From the NCBI GenBank assembly GCA_036563805.1, contig DATCLS010000056.1, forward strand, positions 8,542 through 72,541: a stretch of 64,000 nt of DNA, in the 5' to 3' direction. Made by a program: the position numbers and the translations under genes. The notes under the pieces are model-generated. The model saw nothing but the letters and a program-made list of their open reading frames with translations. It ran no database searches and had not been told where the DNA came from. Below, piece by piece: positions 16,523-25,456 of the stretch. The DNA is from DATCLS01 sp036563805 (GTDB lineage: Bacteria > Actinomycetota > Acidimicrobiia > Acidimicrobiales > VFJN01). The stretch's first letter is position 1. Every line of letters begins with the position of its first letter.

Positions 16523-18565
16523 TTACGGCTCGGTCGTGGACGTGGACGTCGTGGAGCCGGTCGCGTCGGTCCCGGTCGCGTCCGTGTCCGTCGGCTCCGT
16601 CGTGGTGGTGACCGCGGGGTCCTCCTCGTCGGCGACGACGTGGCGGTCGATGGTGGCGCCCGTCTGGCCCAGGCCCTCGACCGTGATCCGGTCGTAGGCG
16701 ACCAGCCGCCCGGTCTCGGGGTCGAAGTAGAGCACCGAGCAGGTCAGCGGCTCCGGCTCCTCGCCCTGCAGGCCCCGCAGGCCCGCACCGCCGGTCGAGC
16801 CCTCGACGAGCAGCAGCGTGTCCTCGTCGAGCCGCTCCTCGCTGGCGTCGTGGCGGTGGCCGGCCAGCACCAAGGGAACCTCGCCGCCCAGCTCGGCGGC
16901 CGTGGTGGGGTCGTGGGTCATGACGATGTCGACCTCGGGCGGCTCGGCCTCGGCCAGGCGCTCGGCCAGCTCGGGAGCGAAGTCCTCGGCCCGCTCCCGC
17001 TCGCTGCGGCTGTCGCCCAGCTCCTCCTTGTTGGGCGTGTAGCGCGGGTCGCCGATGCCCCAGATGCGCAGGCCCGCCACCTCGGTGGCGTCGCCGTCGA
17101 GCACCCGGGCGTTGGGCTGGTGGGCCACCGCCCGCTGGATGCGGCGGGAGTCGTGATTGCCCCGGATCCACACGTAGGGGATGTCGAAGCTGCCGATCTC
17201 GTCGACGATGGCGTCCTCGGTGGCCGTGCCCCAGTCGGTGGTGTCGCCGGTGTCGACGATGGCGTCCACCCCGAACTCGTCGACGACCTGGCGCATGATG
17301 TCGAAGGCCGTCGGGTTGAGGTGGACGTCGCTGACGTGCAGCAGGCGGACCATGCCGTCGGTCGGCTGGAACGTCGGCAGGTTCTCGCCCGCCCGGTACA
17401 GCACGACGATGTTGCTCACCAGGTCGCTGAGCTGGGCCCGGTACTCGCCGAAGCGCTCGACGATCGCCTCGACGTCGCCCACCGCCGTGGGGGCCGCCGT
17501 GAGGAGGCCGCTGTAGCGGGGCTCGGCCACCGCGCCGGCGTCGAACGTGGCGGCCGCCCCGCCGCCCACGCCGACCACGACCAGGGCGCCGAGCGCCAGC
17601 CCGGTGCCCGCCGAGCGCCAGCTCAGGCGGGCGACCAGCGCCCCGGCGACGCCGCCGGTCAGCGCCACGAGGAAGCAGCGCAGGGCGAGGGCCCGGAGCG
17701 CGTCGCCGACCTGGTCGGCGAGGTTGTCGCCCACCCGGTCGAGCAGCTCGGGGTTCTGGGCGTACCGCTGGGCCTCGTCGAGGCCGAGCTCGTCGACCCG
17801 CAGCTCGAGGCGGAGCGGCCAGTCGTGGGTGTCGAGGCCGATCGAGCCGAGCGGCGGGAGGCGGAGCAGCGTGTCGCCCGTCCACGACGGGCGGACGGCG
17901 ACGGTCGTGTCGAACGGCCCGACGTGGGCCTTGACCCGGCCGGCCAGCCCCAGGGCGATGACCGCGCCGGCCAGGGCGAACGCCGCCACCCGGCCCCGGC
18001 GGCGCCACGTGGTCCAGTCCCGCGTCCGGCCAGCTCTCGACCGGCGGCGCCCGCCGCCTTCGTCAGCGCCGGAGTCTGCGCCCTCGCCGGTCCCGGGCTC
18101 GACCCCGGCGTCGGCGCCCTCCGCTCGGGCTCCGGACGGATCCGCCCGGACGGCGACCTCGCCGTCGCCGCCGGCCCCTGTGGCCTGGGCCGAGCCAACT
18201 GCAGCCGGATCGCCGTCGGCGGCCGGATCGACGTCCCGACCCGGATCCGGAGCGGGGGCGCGCTCGCCGACGGCGGGCACCCCGCCGGTGGGTCGGTCGC
18301 CCGCCTCGCCCGACTCGGCCGCCTCGCCCGACTCACCCGCCGGTCCGCCCGCCCGGCCAGCCTCCGGCCCCGGGTCGCGGTCTACGGCCCTCGACGCCGG
18401 GTCGCGGTCCGCGGCGCTCGACGCCGGGTCGCGGTCCACGGCCCTCGACGCCGGGGCGTCCGGCCCCGGCTCGAGGCCGGGGTCGGCGTCCGGGTGGGCG
18501 CGGCCGTCCGGCTCGGTCTCGGGGGCCGGGCCGGCGCCGTCCTCGTTCTCGGCCTCGTCCTCCAC
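16523..18565 (-). CDS. Membrane-anchored metallophosphoesterase with long disordered N-terminus
   Basis: 680 aa. Residues 1 to about 170 are Asp/Ala/Gly/Pro-rich and include a threefold repeat of DRDPASRAV-type units; a TM helix follows an Arg-rich patch at about 180-200, and a second hydrophobic pair lies near 300-340. The calcineurin-like domain spans about residues 400-610 with DVHLN, GDTTDWG, GNHD, THDP and GHRHD metal-binding motifs. The C-terminus is Thr/Ser-rich. The catalytic domain probably faces outside given the topology, but that is uncertain. GTG start at 18565, 16 nt after the YtxH-like gene. Substrate unknown. Confidence 0.85.
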   Translation of the reverse strand: MEDEAENEDGAGPAPETEPDGRAHPDADPGLEPGPDAPASRAVDRDPASSAADRDPASRAVDRDPGPEAGRAGGPAGESGEAAESGEAGDRPTGGVPAVGERAPAPDPGRDVDPAADGDPAAVGSAQATGAGGDGEVAVRADPSGARAEGADAGVEPGTGEGADSGADEGGGRRRSRAGRTRDWTTWRRRGRVAAFALAGAVIALGLAGRVKAHVGPFDTTVAVRPSWTGDTLLRLPPLGSIGLDTHDWPLRLELRVDELGLDEAQRYAQNPELLDRVGDNLADQVGDALRALALRCFLVALTGGVAGALVARLSWRSAGTGLALGALVVVGVGGGAAATFDAGAVAEPRYSGLLTAAPTAVGDVEAIVERFGEYRAQLSDLVSNIVVLYRAGENLPTFQPTDGMVRLLHVSDVHLNPTAFDIMRQVVDEFGVDAIVDTGDTTDWGTATEDAIVDEIGSFDIPYVWIRGNHDSRRIQRAVAHQPNARVLDGDATEVAGLRIWGIGDPRYTPNKEELGDSRSERERAEDFAPELAERLAEAEPPEVDIVMTHDPTTAAELGGEVPLVLAGHRHDASEERLDEDTLLLVEGSTGGAGLRGLQGEEPEPLTCSVLYFDPETGRLVAYDRITVEGLGQTGATIDRHVVADEEDPAVTTTTEPTDTDATGTDATGSTTSTSTTEP
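18372..18452 (-). repeat. Three tandem 27-bp repeats inside the metallophosphoesterase gene
   Basis: Three copies starting at 18372, 18399 and 18426, each beginning GGGTCGCGGTC on the plus strand and differing at about 2-3 positions. In frame (9 codons each), they encode the repeated DRDPAS-like units of the disordered N-terminus. Confidence 0.85.
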
Positions 18566-18581
18566 GCCCGCCGACGGAACG

Positions 18582-18869
18582 TCAGCCGCTGGATTCGGAC
18601 CCGGACGAGCCCGAGTTCGACGCCCCCGATTCCGCCGACGACCCCGAACGGTCGGCAGCGCCGCCGCTTGTGGTGACCAGGCGCTCCTCGACGACGTCGG
18701 TCAGGCGGCCGGCGCCACGCGACACGCTGTCGGTCACGCGTTGGACCCGTGGGTTGTCCCGGATCTTTCCGACCGCCTCTTCGACCTGCCGCTTGCGCTC
18801 TTCGTCAGCTTGCGTGCCGAGCCAGTAGCCGGCGGCGAAACCGATGGCGAGTCCGAGTTTGAACTTCAT
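18582..18869 (-). CDS. YtxH-like small membrane protein
   Basis: 95 aa. N-terminal glycine-zipper TM helix (LGLAIGFAAGYWLGTQ), then a charged amphipathic helix (ADEERKRQVEEAVGKIRD) and a Ser/Gly-rich tail. The layout matches YtxH-type envelope/stress proteins; the family call is by architecture. The ATG at 18869 has TACGTT 6 nt upstream and no Shine-Dalgarno, so the mRNA is probably leaderless. Likely co-transcribed with the metallophosphoesterase gene downstream. Role unknown. Confidence 0.75.
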   Translation of the reverse strand: MKFKLGLAIGFAAGYWLGTQADEERKRQVEEAVGKIRDNPRVQRVTDSVSRGAGRLTDVVEERLVTTSGGAADRSGSSAESGASNSGSSGSESSG

Positions 18870-18875
18870 TGCTGA

Positions 18876-18881
18876 AACGTA
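18876..18881 (-). promoter_or_regulatory. -10 box TACGTT, candidate leaderless promoter of the YtxH-like gene
   Basis: TANNNT hexamer with a 6-nt spacer (TCAGCA) to the ATG; no Shine-Dalgarno. Confidence 0.45.
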
Positions 18882-18909
18882 CCCCGGGCATCAAGTGACC
18901 AGACGCGCC

Positions 18910-18938
18910 GAGGGCGGGCCCCAGCGGAGCCCGCCCTC
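18910..18938. terminator. Strong hairpin ending the groES-groEL region
   Basis: Perfect 10-bp stem GAGGGCGGGC/GCCCGCCCTC with a 9-nt loop, downstream of groEL and the micro-ORF and upstream of the YtxH promoter. It lacks a T-tract but is the only strong stem between the two units. Confidence 0.55.
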
Positions 18939-19051
18939 GTGCCTAGATCATCGGAAGGACCGGCTCGACCTCGTGCGCCGGGAGGGACCAGCTCCGGCAA
19001 TCGAGCAGGCGGTGGACTGGTTGGATTCCACCGAGTGGTCCGATGGGCCGC

Positions 19052-19096
19052 TCAGCGGCCAGCCACCTCCAGGGTCCCGCTACAACAGTCACTCAT
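19052..19096 (-). CDS. 14-residue micro-ORF behind groEL (candidate peptide)
   Basis: Reads MSDCCSGTLEVAGR then TGA. Support comes from the Shine-Dalgarno: positions 19102-19117 (minus strand AGAAAGGAGGTGGTCC) are complementary to 15 or 16 bases of the 16S rRNA 3' end, 5 nt before the ATG, by far the strongest ribosome site in the window. It lies 72 nt after the groEL stop and before the terminator-like hairpin. The Cys-Cys pair is the only distinctive feature. I do not recognise the peptide; it may be a leader, a toxin-like peptide, or only a vehicle for ribosome recruitment. Confidence 0.5.
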   Translation of the reverse strand: MSDCCSGTLEVAGR

Positions 19097-19101
19097 GCTT
19101 T

Positions 19102-19117
19102 GGACCACCTCCTTTCT
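19102..19117 (-). promoter_or_regulatory. Extended Shine-Dalgarno with mutually exclusive pairing partners
   Basis: AGAAAGGAGGTGGTCC on the minus strand. An upstream CCTCCTT (plus 19126-19132) can pair with its AAGGAGG across an 11-nt loop, and a downstream GGACCAC (plus 19035-19041) can pair with its GTGGTCC, so two alternative structures could hide or expose the site. Confidence 0.55.
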
Positions 19118-19168
19118 CTGGTGCGAAGGAGGCTACCAACCCTCGTCATGAGCGCGTCGGCGGTTTTC

Positions 19169-20812
<1,644 letters not shown>

Positions 20813-20816
20813 CAGC

Positions 20817-21110
20817 TCACTTCCCCACGATGGCAAGCACGTCGCGGGCCGAGAGGATCAGCAGGTCTTCGCCATCGACCGTGATCTCGGTGCCGCCGTA
20901 CTTGCTGTAGACGACCGTGTCACCCACCTTCACGTCGAGCGGGATGACCTCGCCAGTCTGCTCGGAACGCTTCCCGGGGCCGACGGCCAGGACCTCGCCC
21001 TGCTGGGGCTTCTCCTTCGCGGTGTCAGGGATGACGAGACCGCTCGCGGTGGTCTCCTCGCTCTCCCCGGGCTTGACGACGATGCGATCGTCGAGGGGCT
21101 GCAGGTTCAT
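20817..21110 (-). CDS. groS: 10 kDa co-chaperonin GroES
   Basis: 97 aa, full length. N-terminal LQPLDDRIVV, mobile loop EETTASGLVIPDTAKEKP and C-terminal DVLAIVGK as in the family. It caps the GroEL ring. First gene of the operon; two CIRCE inverted repeats and a promoter lie directly upstream, so heat-shock derepression via HrcA is expected. Confidence 0.98.
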   Translation of the reverse strand: MNLQPLDDRIVVKPGESEETTASGLVIPDTAKEKPQQGEVLAVGPGKRSEQTGEVIPLDVKVGDTVVYSKYGGTEITVDGEDLLILSARDVLAIVGK

Positions 21111-21160
21111 TGCGGTGTCGCCTCCGTTGGCGCGTCACGGTGCGGACCGGCGGGTGCCGG

Positions 21161-21187
21161 TTAGCACTCTCCTTGTACGACTGCTAA
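21161..21187. promoter_or_regulatory. CIRCE element 1 (HrcA operator)
   Basis: TTAGCACTC-N9-GACTGCTAA; the right arm differs from consensus GAGTGCTAA at one position. It covers the predicted groES transcription start. Confidence 0.9.
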
Positions 21188-21190
21188 CAC

Positions 21191-21220
21191 ACACTAAGCC
21201 ACCCCGGTTAGCACTCGCAA
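21191..21220 (-). promoter_or_regulatory. groES-groEL promoter between the CIRCE elements
   Basis: On the minus strand TTGCGA (-35, plus 21215-21220), 18 nt, TAGTGT (-10, plus 21191-21196). The -35 box overlaps CIRCE 2 and the start point falls in CIRCE 1, the expected geometry for repression. Confidence 0.65.
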
Positions 21221-21234
21221 CCGACGAGTGCCAG
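21208..21234. promoter_or_regulatory. CIRCE element 2 (HrcA operator)
   Basis: TTAGCACTC-N9-GAGTGCCAG; left arm perfect, right arm with two mismatches at its end. It lies 20 nt before the start of the divergent lipoprotein gene, so it might also affect that gene. Confidence 0.85.
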
Positions 21235-21254
21235 GAAGGGAGAGGACGACGACG

Positions 21255-21956
21255 GTGGGAAGGCTTTTGGGCCCGGTGACCATCGCAGCCCTGCTCATAG
21301 GCCTCATGGCCGGCCCGGCGTGCTCCTCGGCCAGCGACGAGGACCCGGCGACGGCGAGCTCGACGGCCGAGGCGGAGGACGGGTCCGGGGGTGCATCCGG
21401 GGACGAGTCGGGGGCCGGCTCGGAGGCCGGCTCGGGCGCCGCGGGCGAGTCGGGCGACTCGGACGGCGGCGGGTCCGGCGCCGGCGACGAGCGCGGCTCG
21501 GACGGCGAGGAGGCCGAGCCCCTCGCATCGGTGTCCGCCCGGCTGCCGGCCGGCCCCAACGAGCGGACGCTGGTGCCGCTGCGGCTCGACGTCCTGGGCC
21601 TCGAGCGGCTGGACGGCATGGTCGAGCTGCGGGTGGCCCTGACCCACGAGGGCGGCCGCTCGGACCCCGACTTCGAGCCCTACAACTCCTTCGACGACCC
21701 CCGGCTGCCCACCGGCGAGGGGATCTACAGCCTCAGCGGCGCCCAGCTGGTCGACGCCGAGGCCGAGCGCGCCTACCTCACGATCGTCGACAGCGAGGGC
21801 GCCTGCCTGTGCACCGGCCGGCTGTCGCAGGTGGCGGTGCCGCCGGGCGAGACGTTCGAGATGTACGCCGACTTCGGCGGGGTGCCCGACGACCTCGACC
21901 GGGTCGACGTCCAGATCCCGGGCTTCCCGACCGTGGACGCCCTCCCGATCCGGTGA
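21255..21956 (+). CDS. Secreted lipoprotein-like protein with acidic linker
   Basis: 233 aa from GTG 21255, chosen because GGAAGGGAGAGG lies 9 nt upstream; an earlier in-frame GTG at 21228 sits inside CIRCE 2. Signal peptide with a Cys after AGPA (weak lipobox), a roughly 55-residue Glu/Asp/Gly/Ser linker, then a beta-rich domain (LVPLRLDVLGLERLDGMVEL, YSLSGAQLVDAE, PPGETFEMYADFGG) similar in feel to DUF4352-like extracellular folds; no confident family. Its stop overlaps the OmpA-domain gene start (TGATG), so the two act together at the envelope. Confidence 0.75.
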   Translation: MGRLLGPVTIAALLIGLMAGPACSSASDEDPATASSTAEAEDGSGGASGDESGAGSEAGSGAAGESGDSDGGGSGAGDERGSDGEEAEPLASVSARLPAGPNERTLVPLRLDVLGLERLDGMVELRVALTHEGGRSDPDFEPYNSFDDPRLPTGEGIYSLSGAQLVDAEAERAYLTIVDSEGACLCTGRLSQVAVPPGETFEMYADFGGVPDDLDRVDVQIPGFPTVDALPIR

Positions 21957-22648
21957 TGGCACGGCGGATGACGCGGCCGGGGCCGAAAGGCGGTCCCGGC
22001 CGGGCGCCGAACGCCGGACCCGGTCGAGGGCCGGGCGGCAAGCTGCAGGGCGGGCCGGACCGCGTGCGGTGGCTGGCCGGTCGGCTGACGGCCGTCGTTA
22101 CCGTGTTGGCGGCGGTCGTCGCCGTGCTGGCCGCCGGCGGCCCCGCCGCCGCCCAGGAGGACGGGGGCGGGCGCCGCGACGACCGCGGCGGCCAGGGCAG
22201 CGGACACGAGCGCACCGCCGAGTTGCGGTTCCGGGTCGTGGACCTCGCCGTCCGCACCGGCGCCACCGACGACTCGGAGCTCACGACCCAAACTCCCGAC
22301 CGTACGACCGTCGTCTACGCCGCCGACGTCATGTTCGACTTCGACCGGTCGGACCTCAACGCCGAGGCCCGACGGCGCATCGACGAGCTCGCCGACCAGC
22401 TGGCCGAGCTCGGCCCCCGGACCGTCACGATCGAGGGCCACACCGACAACCGGGGGACCGCGGACTACAACCGGCGCCTCTCCCAGCGCCGGGCCGAGGC
22501 CGTGCGGGCCCGGCTGGCGATCCAGCTCGACGAGCGGTTCCGACTCGAGGCCACCGGCTACGGCGAGACCCGCCCCATCGCCGACAACCGCACCCCCGAG
22601 GGCCAGGCCCGGAACCGTCGCGTGACGGTCTCGTACCCGACCGACTGA
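21956..22648 (+). CDS. OmpA/MotB C-terminal domain protein
   Basis: 230 aa. Arg/Gly-rich N-terminus, a signal or anchor helix (TAVVTVLAAVVAVLAAGGPAAA), a short linker, then a complete OmpA-like peptidoglycan-binding domain: VMFDFDRSDLN, TVTIEGHTDNRGTADYN, LSQRRAEAV, ATGYGETRPIADN and NRRVTVSY. Predicted to tether the envelope to peptidoglycan. Translationally coupled to the lipoprotein gene; this two-gene unit faces away from groES. Confidence 0.88.
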   Translation: MARRMTRPGPKGGPGRAPNAGPGRGPGGKLQGGPDRVRWLAGRLTAVVTVLAAVVAVLAAGGPAAAQEDGGGRRDDRGGQGSGHERTAELRFRVVDLAVRTGATDDSELTTQTPDRTTVVYAADVMFDFDRSDLNAEARRRIDELADQLAELGPRTVTIEGHTDNRGTADYNRRLSQRRAEAVRARLAIQLDERFRLEATGYGETRPIADNRTPEGQARNRRVTVSYPTD

Positions 22649-22981
22649 CGCCTGGCGAACATCTGTTTCCGCCGCTCCGTCCGCCCAAACGCCGGCCTGA
22701 CCGCGGAGTCGCCGCCCCATGGCCGCCCCTGACGGCCCAGCCATGGGGCGAGGACCGCCCGGTCGCTTCCGCCGAGCCCGGGACGGCGGGTCGGTAAGAA
22801 GACCGCCGTCGCATCCAGCGGGGGCCGCCCGGACGACCGGGTGGCGGGCGGTCCGACCGTCGGGCGACGCCAGGGCGTCGCATCCCGGTCGGCCGCCGTA
22901 CGGCTCCTCTTCGCCAGCTGCCCCAGCAGCCGGTCGTGCTCGCCACCGAGGCTCCGGCTGGCCCGTCCGCCCCTCCCGGGA
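22649..22981. other. Gene-free stretch between convergent ompA-like gene and tsaD
   Basis: 333 bp with no supported gene. The only structure I see is the hairpin at 22713-22750; the rest is GC-rich sequence without a conserved reading frame or promoter. Confidence 0.6.
22713..22750. terminator. 11-bp hairpin between convergent genes
   Basis: CGCCCCATGGC/GCCATGGGGCG, perfect 11-bp arms with a 16-nt loop, between the OmpA-domain gene and tsaD stop codons. Probably a bidirectional terminator. Confidence 0.5.
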
Positions 22982-23986
22982 TCAGCCGGCTAGGGGTAGG
23001 GGAAGGTTGGGCGTGGCGCCGGTCTCGAGCGACGAGGGGCCATCGGAGCGCAGGCGCCACCACCCGGCGGCGGCGATCATCGCCGCGTTGTCGGTGCACA
23101 TGGCCCGGCTGGGCACGAAGGTCCGGAACCCGGCGTCGGCGCCGGCCTCGGCGAACCGGGTCCGGAGCTGGCTGTTGGCGGCCACGCCCCCGCCCAGGCA
23201 GATCCCCTTGGCGCCGACGTCGCGGGCGGCCCGGATCGTCTTGGTCACCAGCACGTCGACCACCGCCTGCTGGAAGCTGGCGGCCACGTCGGGCGTCGAC
23301 ACGTCGGGGTGGCGGCGGACGTGGTTGACGACCGCGGTCTTGAGCCCGCTGAAGCTGAAGTCGTAGCCGTCGTCGAGCATGGCCCGCGGGAACCGGATCG
23401 CCTCGGGGTCGCCCTCGCCGGCGATGCGGTCGATCACCGGTCCGCCCGGGTAGCCGAGCCCCAGGTACCGCGCCACCTTGTCGAAGGCCTCGCCGGCGGC
23501 GTCGTCGATGGTGGAGCCCAGCAGCCGGTAGCGGCCGTGGTCCTCCATGTGGACGAGCATCGTGTGGCCGCCCGACACCAGCAGCACGACGAGCGGCAGG
23601 TCGAGGTCGGGCTCCTCGAGGAAGGCGGCGTACAGGTGGCCCTCGAGGTGGTTCACGGCGACGAACGGCACGTCCCACACCAGCGCCAGCGCCTTCGCCG
23701 CGCTCACGCCGACCAGCAGCGAACCGACCAGGCCCGGGCCGGCGGTGGCCGCCACCGCCTCGACCTCGCTGTCGGCCAGGCCGGCCTCGACCAGCGCCTC
23801 GGCGACCACGGGCGTCAGCAGCTCGACGTGGGCCCGGCTGGCGATCTCGGGCACGACCCCGCCGTAGCGGGCGTGGCGGTCGATCTGGCTGGCCACGACC
23901 GACGAGCGCACCAGCGTGGCGCGCTCGACCACGGCGGCGGCGGTCTCGTCACAGGAGGTCTCGATGCCCAGGATGCGGTCGGCCAT
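22982..23986 (-). CDS. tsaD: tRNA N6-adenosine threonylcarbamoyltransferase TsaD
   Basis: 334 aa ASKHA-fold enzyme that transfers threonylcarbamoyl to A37 of ANN-decoding tRNAs with TsaB and TsaE. N-terminal ILGIETSCDETA, metal ligands His113 and His117 (NHLEGH), SGGHT, and the C-terminal CTDNAAMI motif. Normally next to tsaB/rimI in actinobacteria; here it is separated from them by a plus-strand TetR gene and about 650 bp of non-coding DNA. ATG start at 23986. Confidence 0.97.
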   Translation of the reverse strand: MADRILGIETSCDETAAAVVERATLVRSSVVASQIDRHARYGGVVPEIASRAHVELLTPVVAEALVEAGLADSEVEAVAATAGPGLVGSLLVGVSAAKALALVWDVPFVAVNHLEGHLYAAFLEEPDLDLPLVVLLVSGGHTMLVHMEDHGRYRLLGSTIDDAAGEAFDKVARYLGLGYPGGPVIDRIAGEGDPEAIRFPRAMLDDGYDFSFSGLKTAVVNHVRRHPDVSTPDVAASFQQAVVDVLVTKTIRAARDVGAKGICLGGGVAANSQLRTRFAEAGADAGFRTFVPSRAMCTDNAAMIAAAGWWRLRSDGPSSLETGATPNLPLPLAG

Positions 23987-24033
23987 GCGTCCCTAGCCTG
24001 CCGTGCACCAGTCGGGCATGCGAACCTTTGCGT

Positions 24034-24054
24034 TATGTTAGGTAACCGAACATA
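24034..24054. promoter_or_regulatory. 21-bp palindromic operator in the TetR promoter
   Basis: TATGTT-N-GGT-N-ACC-N-AACATA, 18 of 21 positions symmetric. It lies between a TTGCGT -35-like box (24028-24033) and a CATAGA -10-like box (24051-24056), 17 nt apart, so a bound repressor would block the promoter. Autoregulation by the TetR gene downstream is the simplest reading. Confidence 0.65.
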
Positions 24055-24143
24055 GACGACCGGAGGGGCACCTCAGGGGCAGATGGAGAAGGGGTTGACT
24101 GACGAGGGGGCCGGTGCCCGCCCGGCCGGCGGCCGCTGATCGC

Positions 24144-24800
24144 ATGGGCAGACCGGCGACCGACAAGGGGCGGGCGCGTTGGGACCGGATCGTCCAGGCG
24201 GCCGCCGAGCTCCTCACCGACGGCGGGCCGCCGGCGGTGACGCACCGGGCGGTGGCGGCCCGAGCCGGGGTGCCGCTCGGGTCCACGACGTACTACTTCG
24301 CCGACCGCGACGAGCTGCTCGCCGCCGCCATCGAGCGCGCCCGGGCCACCGACGTCAGCCGGGCCCGCGCCGCGGCGGAGTACGAAGCGCCCGACGAGGC
24401 CGGCGGCGACGGCGCCGGAGGGCACGGAGGGGACGGGGCCGGCAGCACGCTGCGGGAGCCGGCGGCCGAGCGCCGGGGCCTGGCCCGCCGGCTGGTCGAC
24501 GTGGTGATCGGGCACGGCCGGCTGACCGACCCCGACCGGGTGACCGCCCACTACCAGCGGTTTCTCGGCGCAGCGCTCACCGCCGCCGGCCACACCAGCG
24601 TGCGGGACTGGAACCGGGAGGTCCGCGACGCCGTCGCCGCCGCCCTGGCGCGCCACGGGAGGGGCTGGGCGTCGGCCGACGTGGTGCTGGCGCTGGTCGA
24701 CGGGTGCGTGCTGGCCTGGCTCGTGGAAGAGGCCCGCGAGAAGGGCACCGACGCCCTCGTCGGCCGGGTCCACGACGGCCTCGGCCACCTCGGCATCTGA
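24144..24800 (+). CDS. TetR-family transcriptional regulator
   Basis: 218 aa from ATG 24144; an in-frame GTG at 24114 with GAGGGGG 5 nt upstream is an alternative start adding 10 residues. N-terminal TetR helix-turn-helix (AVTHRAVAARAGVPLGSTTYYFADRDELL), then a helical ligand domain interrupted by a Gly-rich loop (about 85-105). A palindrome in its own promoter is the likely operator. It sits between tsaD and rimI on the opposite strand; the target beyond itself and its ligand are unknown. Confidence 0.9.
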   Translation: MGRPATDKGRARWDRIVQAAAELLTDGGPPAVTHRAVAARAGVPLGSTTYYFADRDELLAAAIERARATDVSRARAAAEYEAPDEAGGDGAGGHGGDGAGSTLREPAAERRGLARRLVDVVIGHGRLTDPDRVTAHYQRFLGAALTAAGHTSVRDWNREVRDAVAAALARHGRGWASADVVLALVDGCVLAWLVEEAREKGTDALVGRVHDGLGHLGI

Positions 24801-24828
24801 CCCGGCCCCGGACCGTCGGCCGCCGCTC

Positions 24829-24859
24829 GGCGGCCCACCGGCATCCGACATCAGCGGCG
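24829..24859. repeat. 31-bp dispersed repeat, copy 1
   Basis: Begins GGCGGCCC and ends AGCGGCG; matches copy 2 at 25045-25075 at about 27 of 31 positions. Confidence 0.6.
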
Positions 24860-25044
24860 TTGACGCGACCCGACCATCGGCCGCGGGCCGCCGCCGAGCG
24901 CCGCGAGCGCGGCTGTCGCTAGCCCGGGACCGCCGCCCGACCGCCACGTCGGGCGCCCCCACGGCGGGCCGTCGAGGCCCGGATCGGCAACGGAGCTGCC
25001 GGCAACCCCCCACGACGGCCGTACGGGCCGACGCCGGCGCGGAC

Positions 25045-25075
25045 GGCGGCCCGTCGGCGTCCGACAGCAGCGGCG
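25045..25075. repeat. 31-bp dispersed repeat, copy 2
   Basis: Second copy of the element at 24829-24859, 216 bp away in the same orientation. Confidence 0.6.
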
Positions 25076-25396
25076 CTCCGGCCGACGCCGGCGACGGACC
25101 CGTGCGCCCAGTAGGGCGGAGATCGGGTCGGGCCCCTGGGGCCGACGGCCGCATTGCTCAGCAGCCGGTCAGCAGCCGGGATGCCGCCGAACACCCGCAG
25201 AACCGCCCACCCGCCCCCCGACGCAACAGACCGCAACCCACGACCGACAGCCGACCCGAACGACAGCTGCCATCCCGCCGCCGAAGCGCCGCTGGCCCCG
25301 GCCCAGGGGTCGGCTGCGACCCTACTGGCGGGCCTGCGGTTGGGCCGTGCGCCGGGCGCAGGACGGACAGTCGGCCGGGGTCACGGCATCGACGGC

Positions 25397-25437
25397 GGGG
25401 TCGGTCCCGCGGGGTCGGTCCCGCGGGGTCGGTCATC
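25397..25437. repeat. 14-bp tandem repeat GGGGTCGGTCCCGC, about three copies
   Basis: Copies start at 25397, 25411 and 25425; the first two are identical, the third diverges at its end. Lies directly downstream of the rimI stop codon. Confidence 0.75.
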
Positions 25438-25456
25438 GCCGCCTCCGGCGGCGGGG

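Larger units (their letters stand above)
24801..25456. other. 656-bp gene-free region with dispersed and tandem repeats
   Basis: No reading frame looks real: candidate frames are Arg/Pro-rich composition artefacts. It contains two similar 31-bp elements (24829-24859 and 25045-25075) and a 14-bp tandem repeat (25397-25437). Located between the convergent TetR and rimI stop codons. Confidence 0.6.

Noticed and set aside
19102..19117. Plus-strand GGACCACCTCCTTTCT resembling the 3' end of 16S rRNA
   Set aside because: No upstream 16S helix 45 sequence is present; followed on the minus strand by an ATG at ideal spacing, it is better read as a Shine-Dalgarno of the minus strand.
22649..22981. Candidate reading frames between the OmpA-domain gene and tsaD
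   Set aside because: Only Arg/Pro/Gly-rich composition-driven frames without start signals or conserved motifs.
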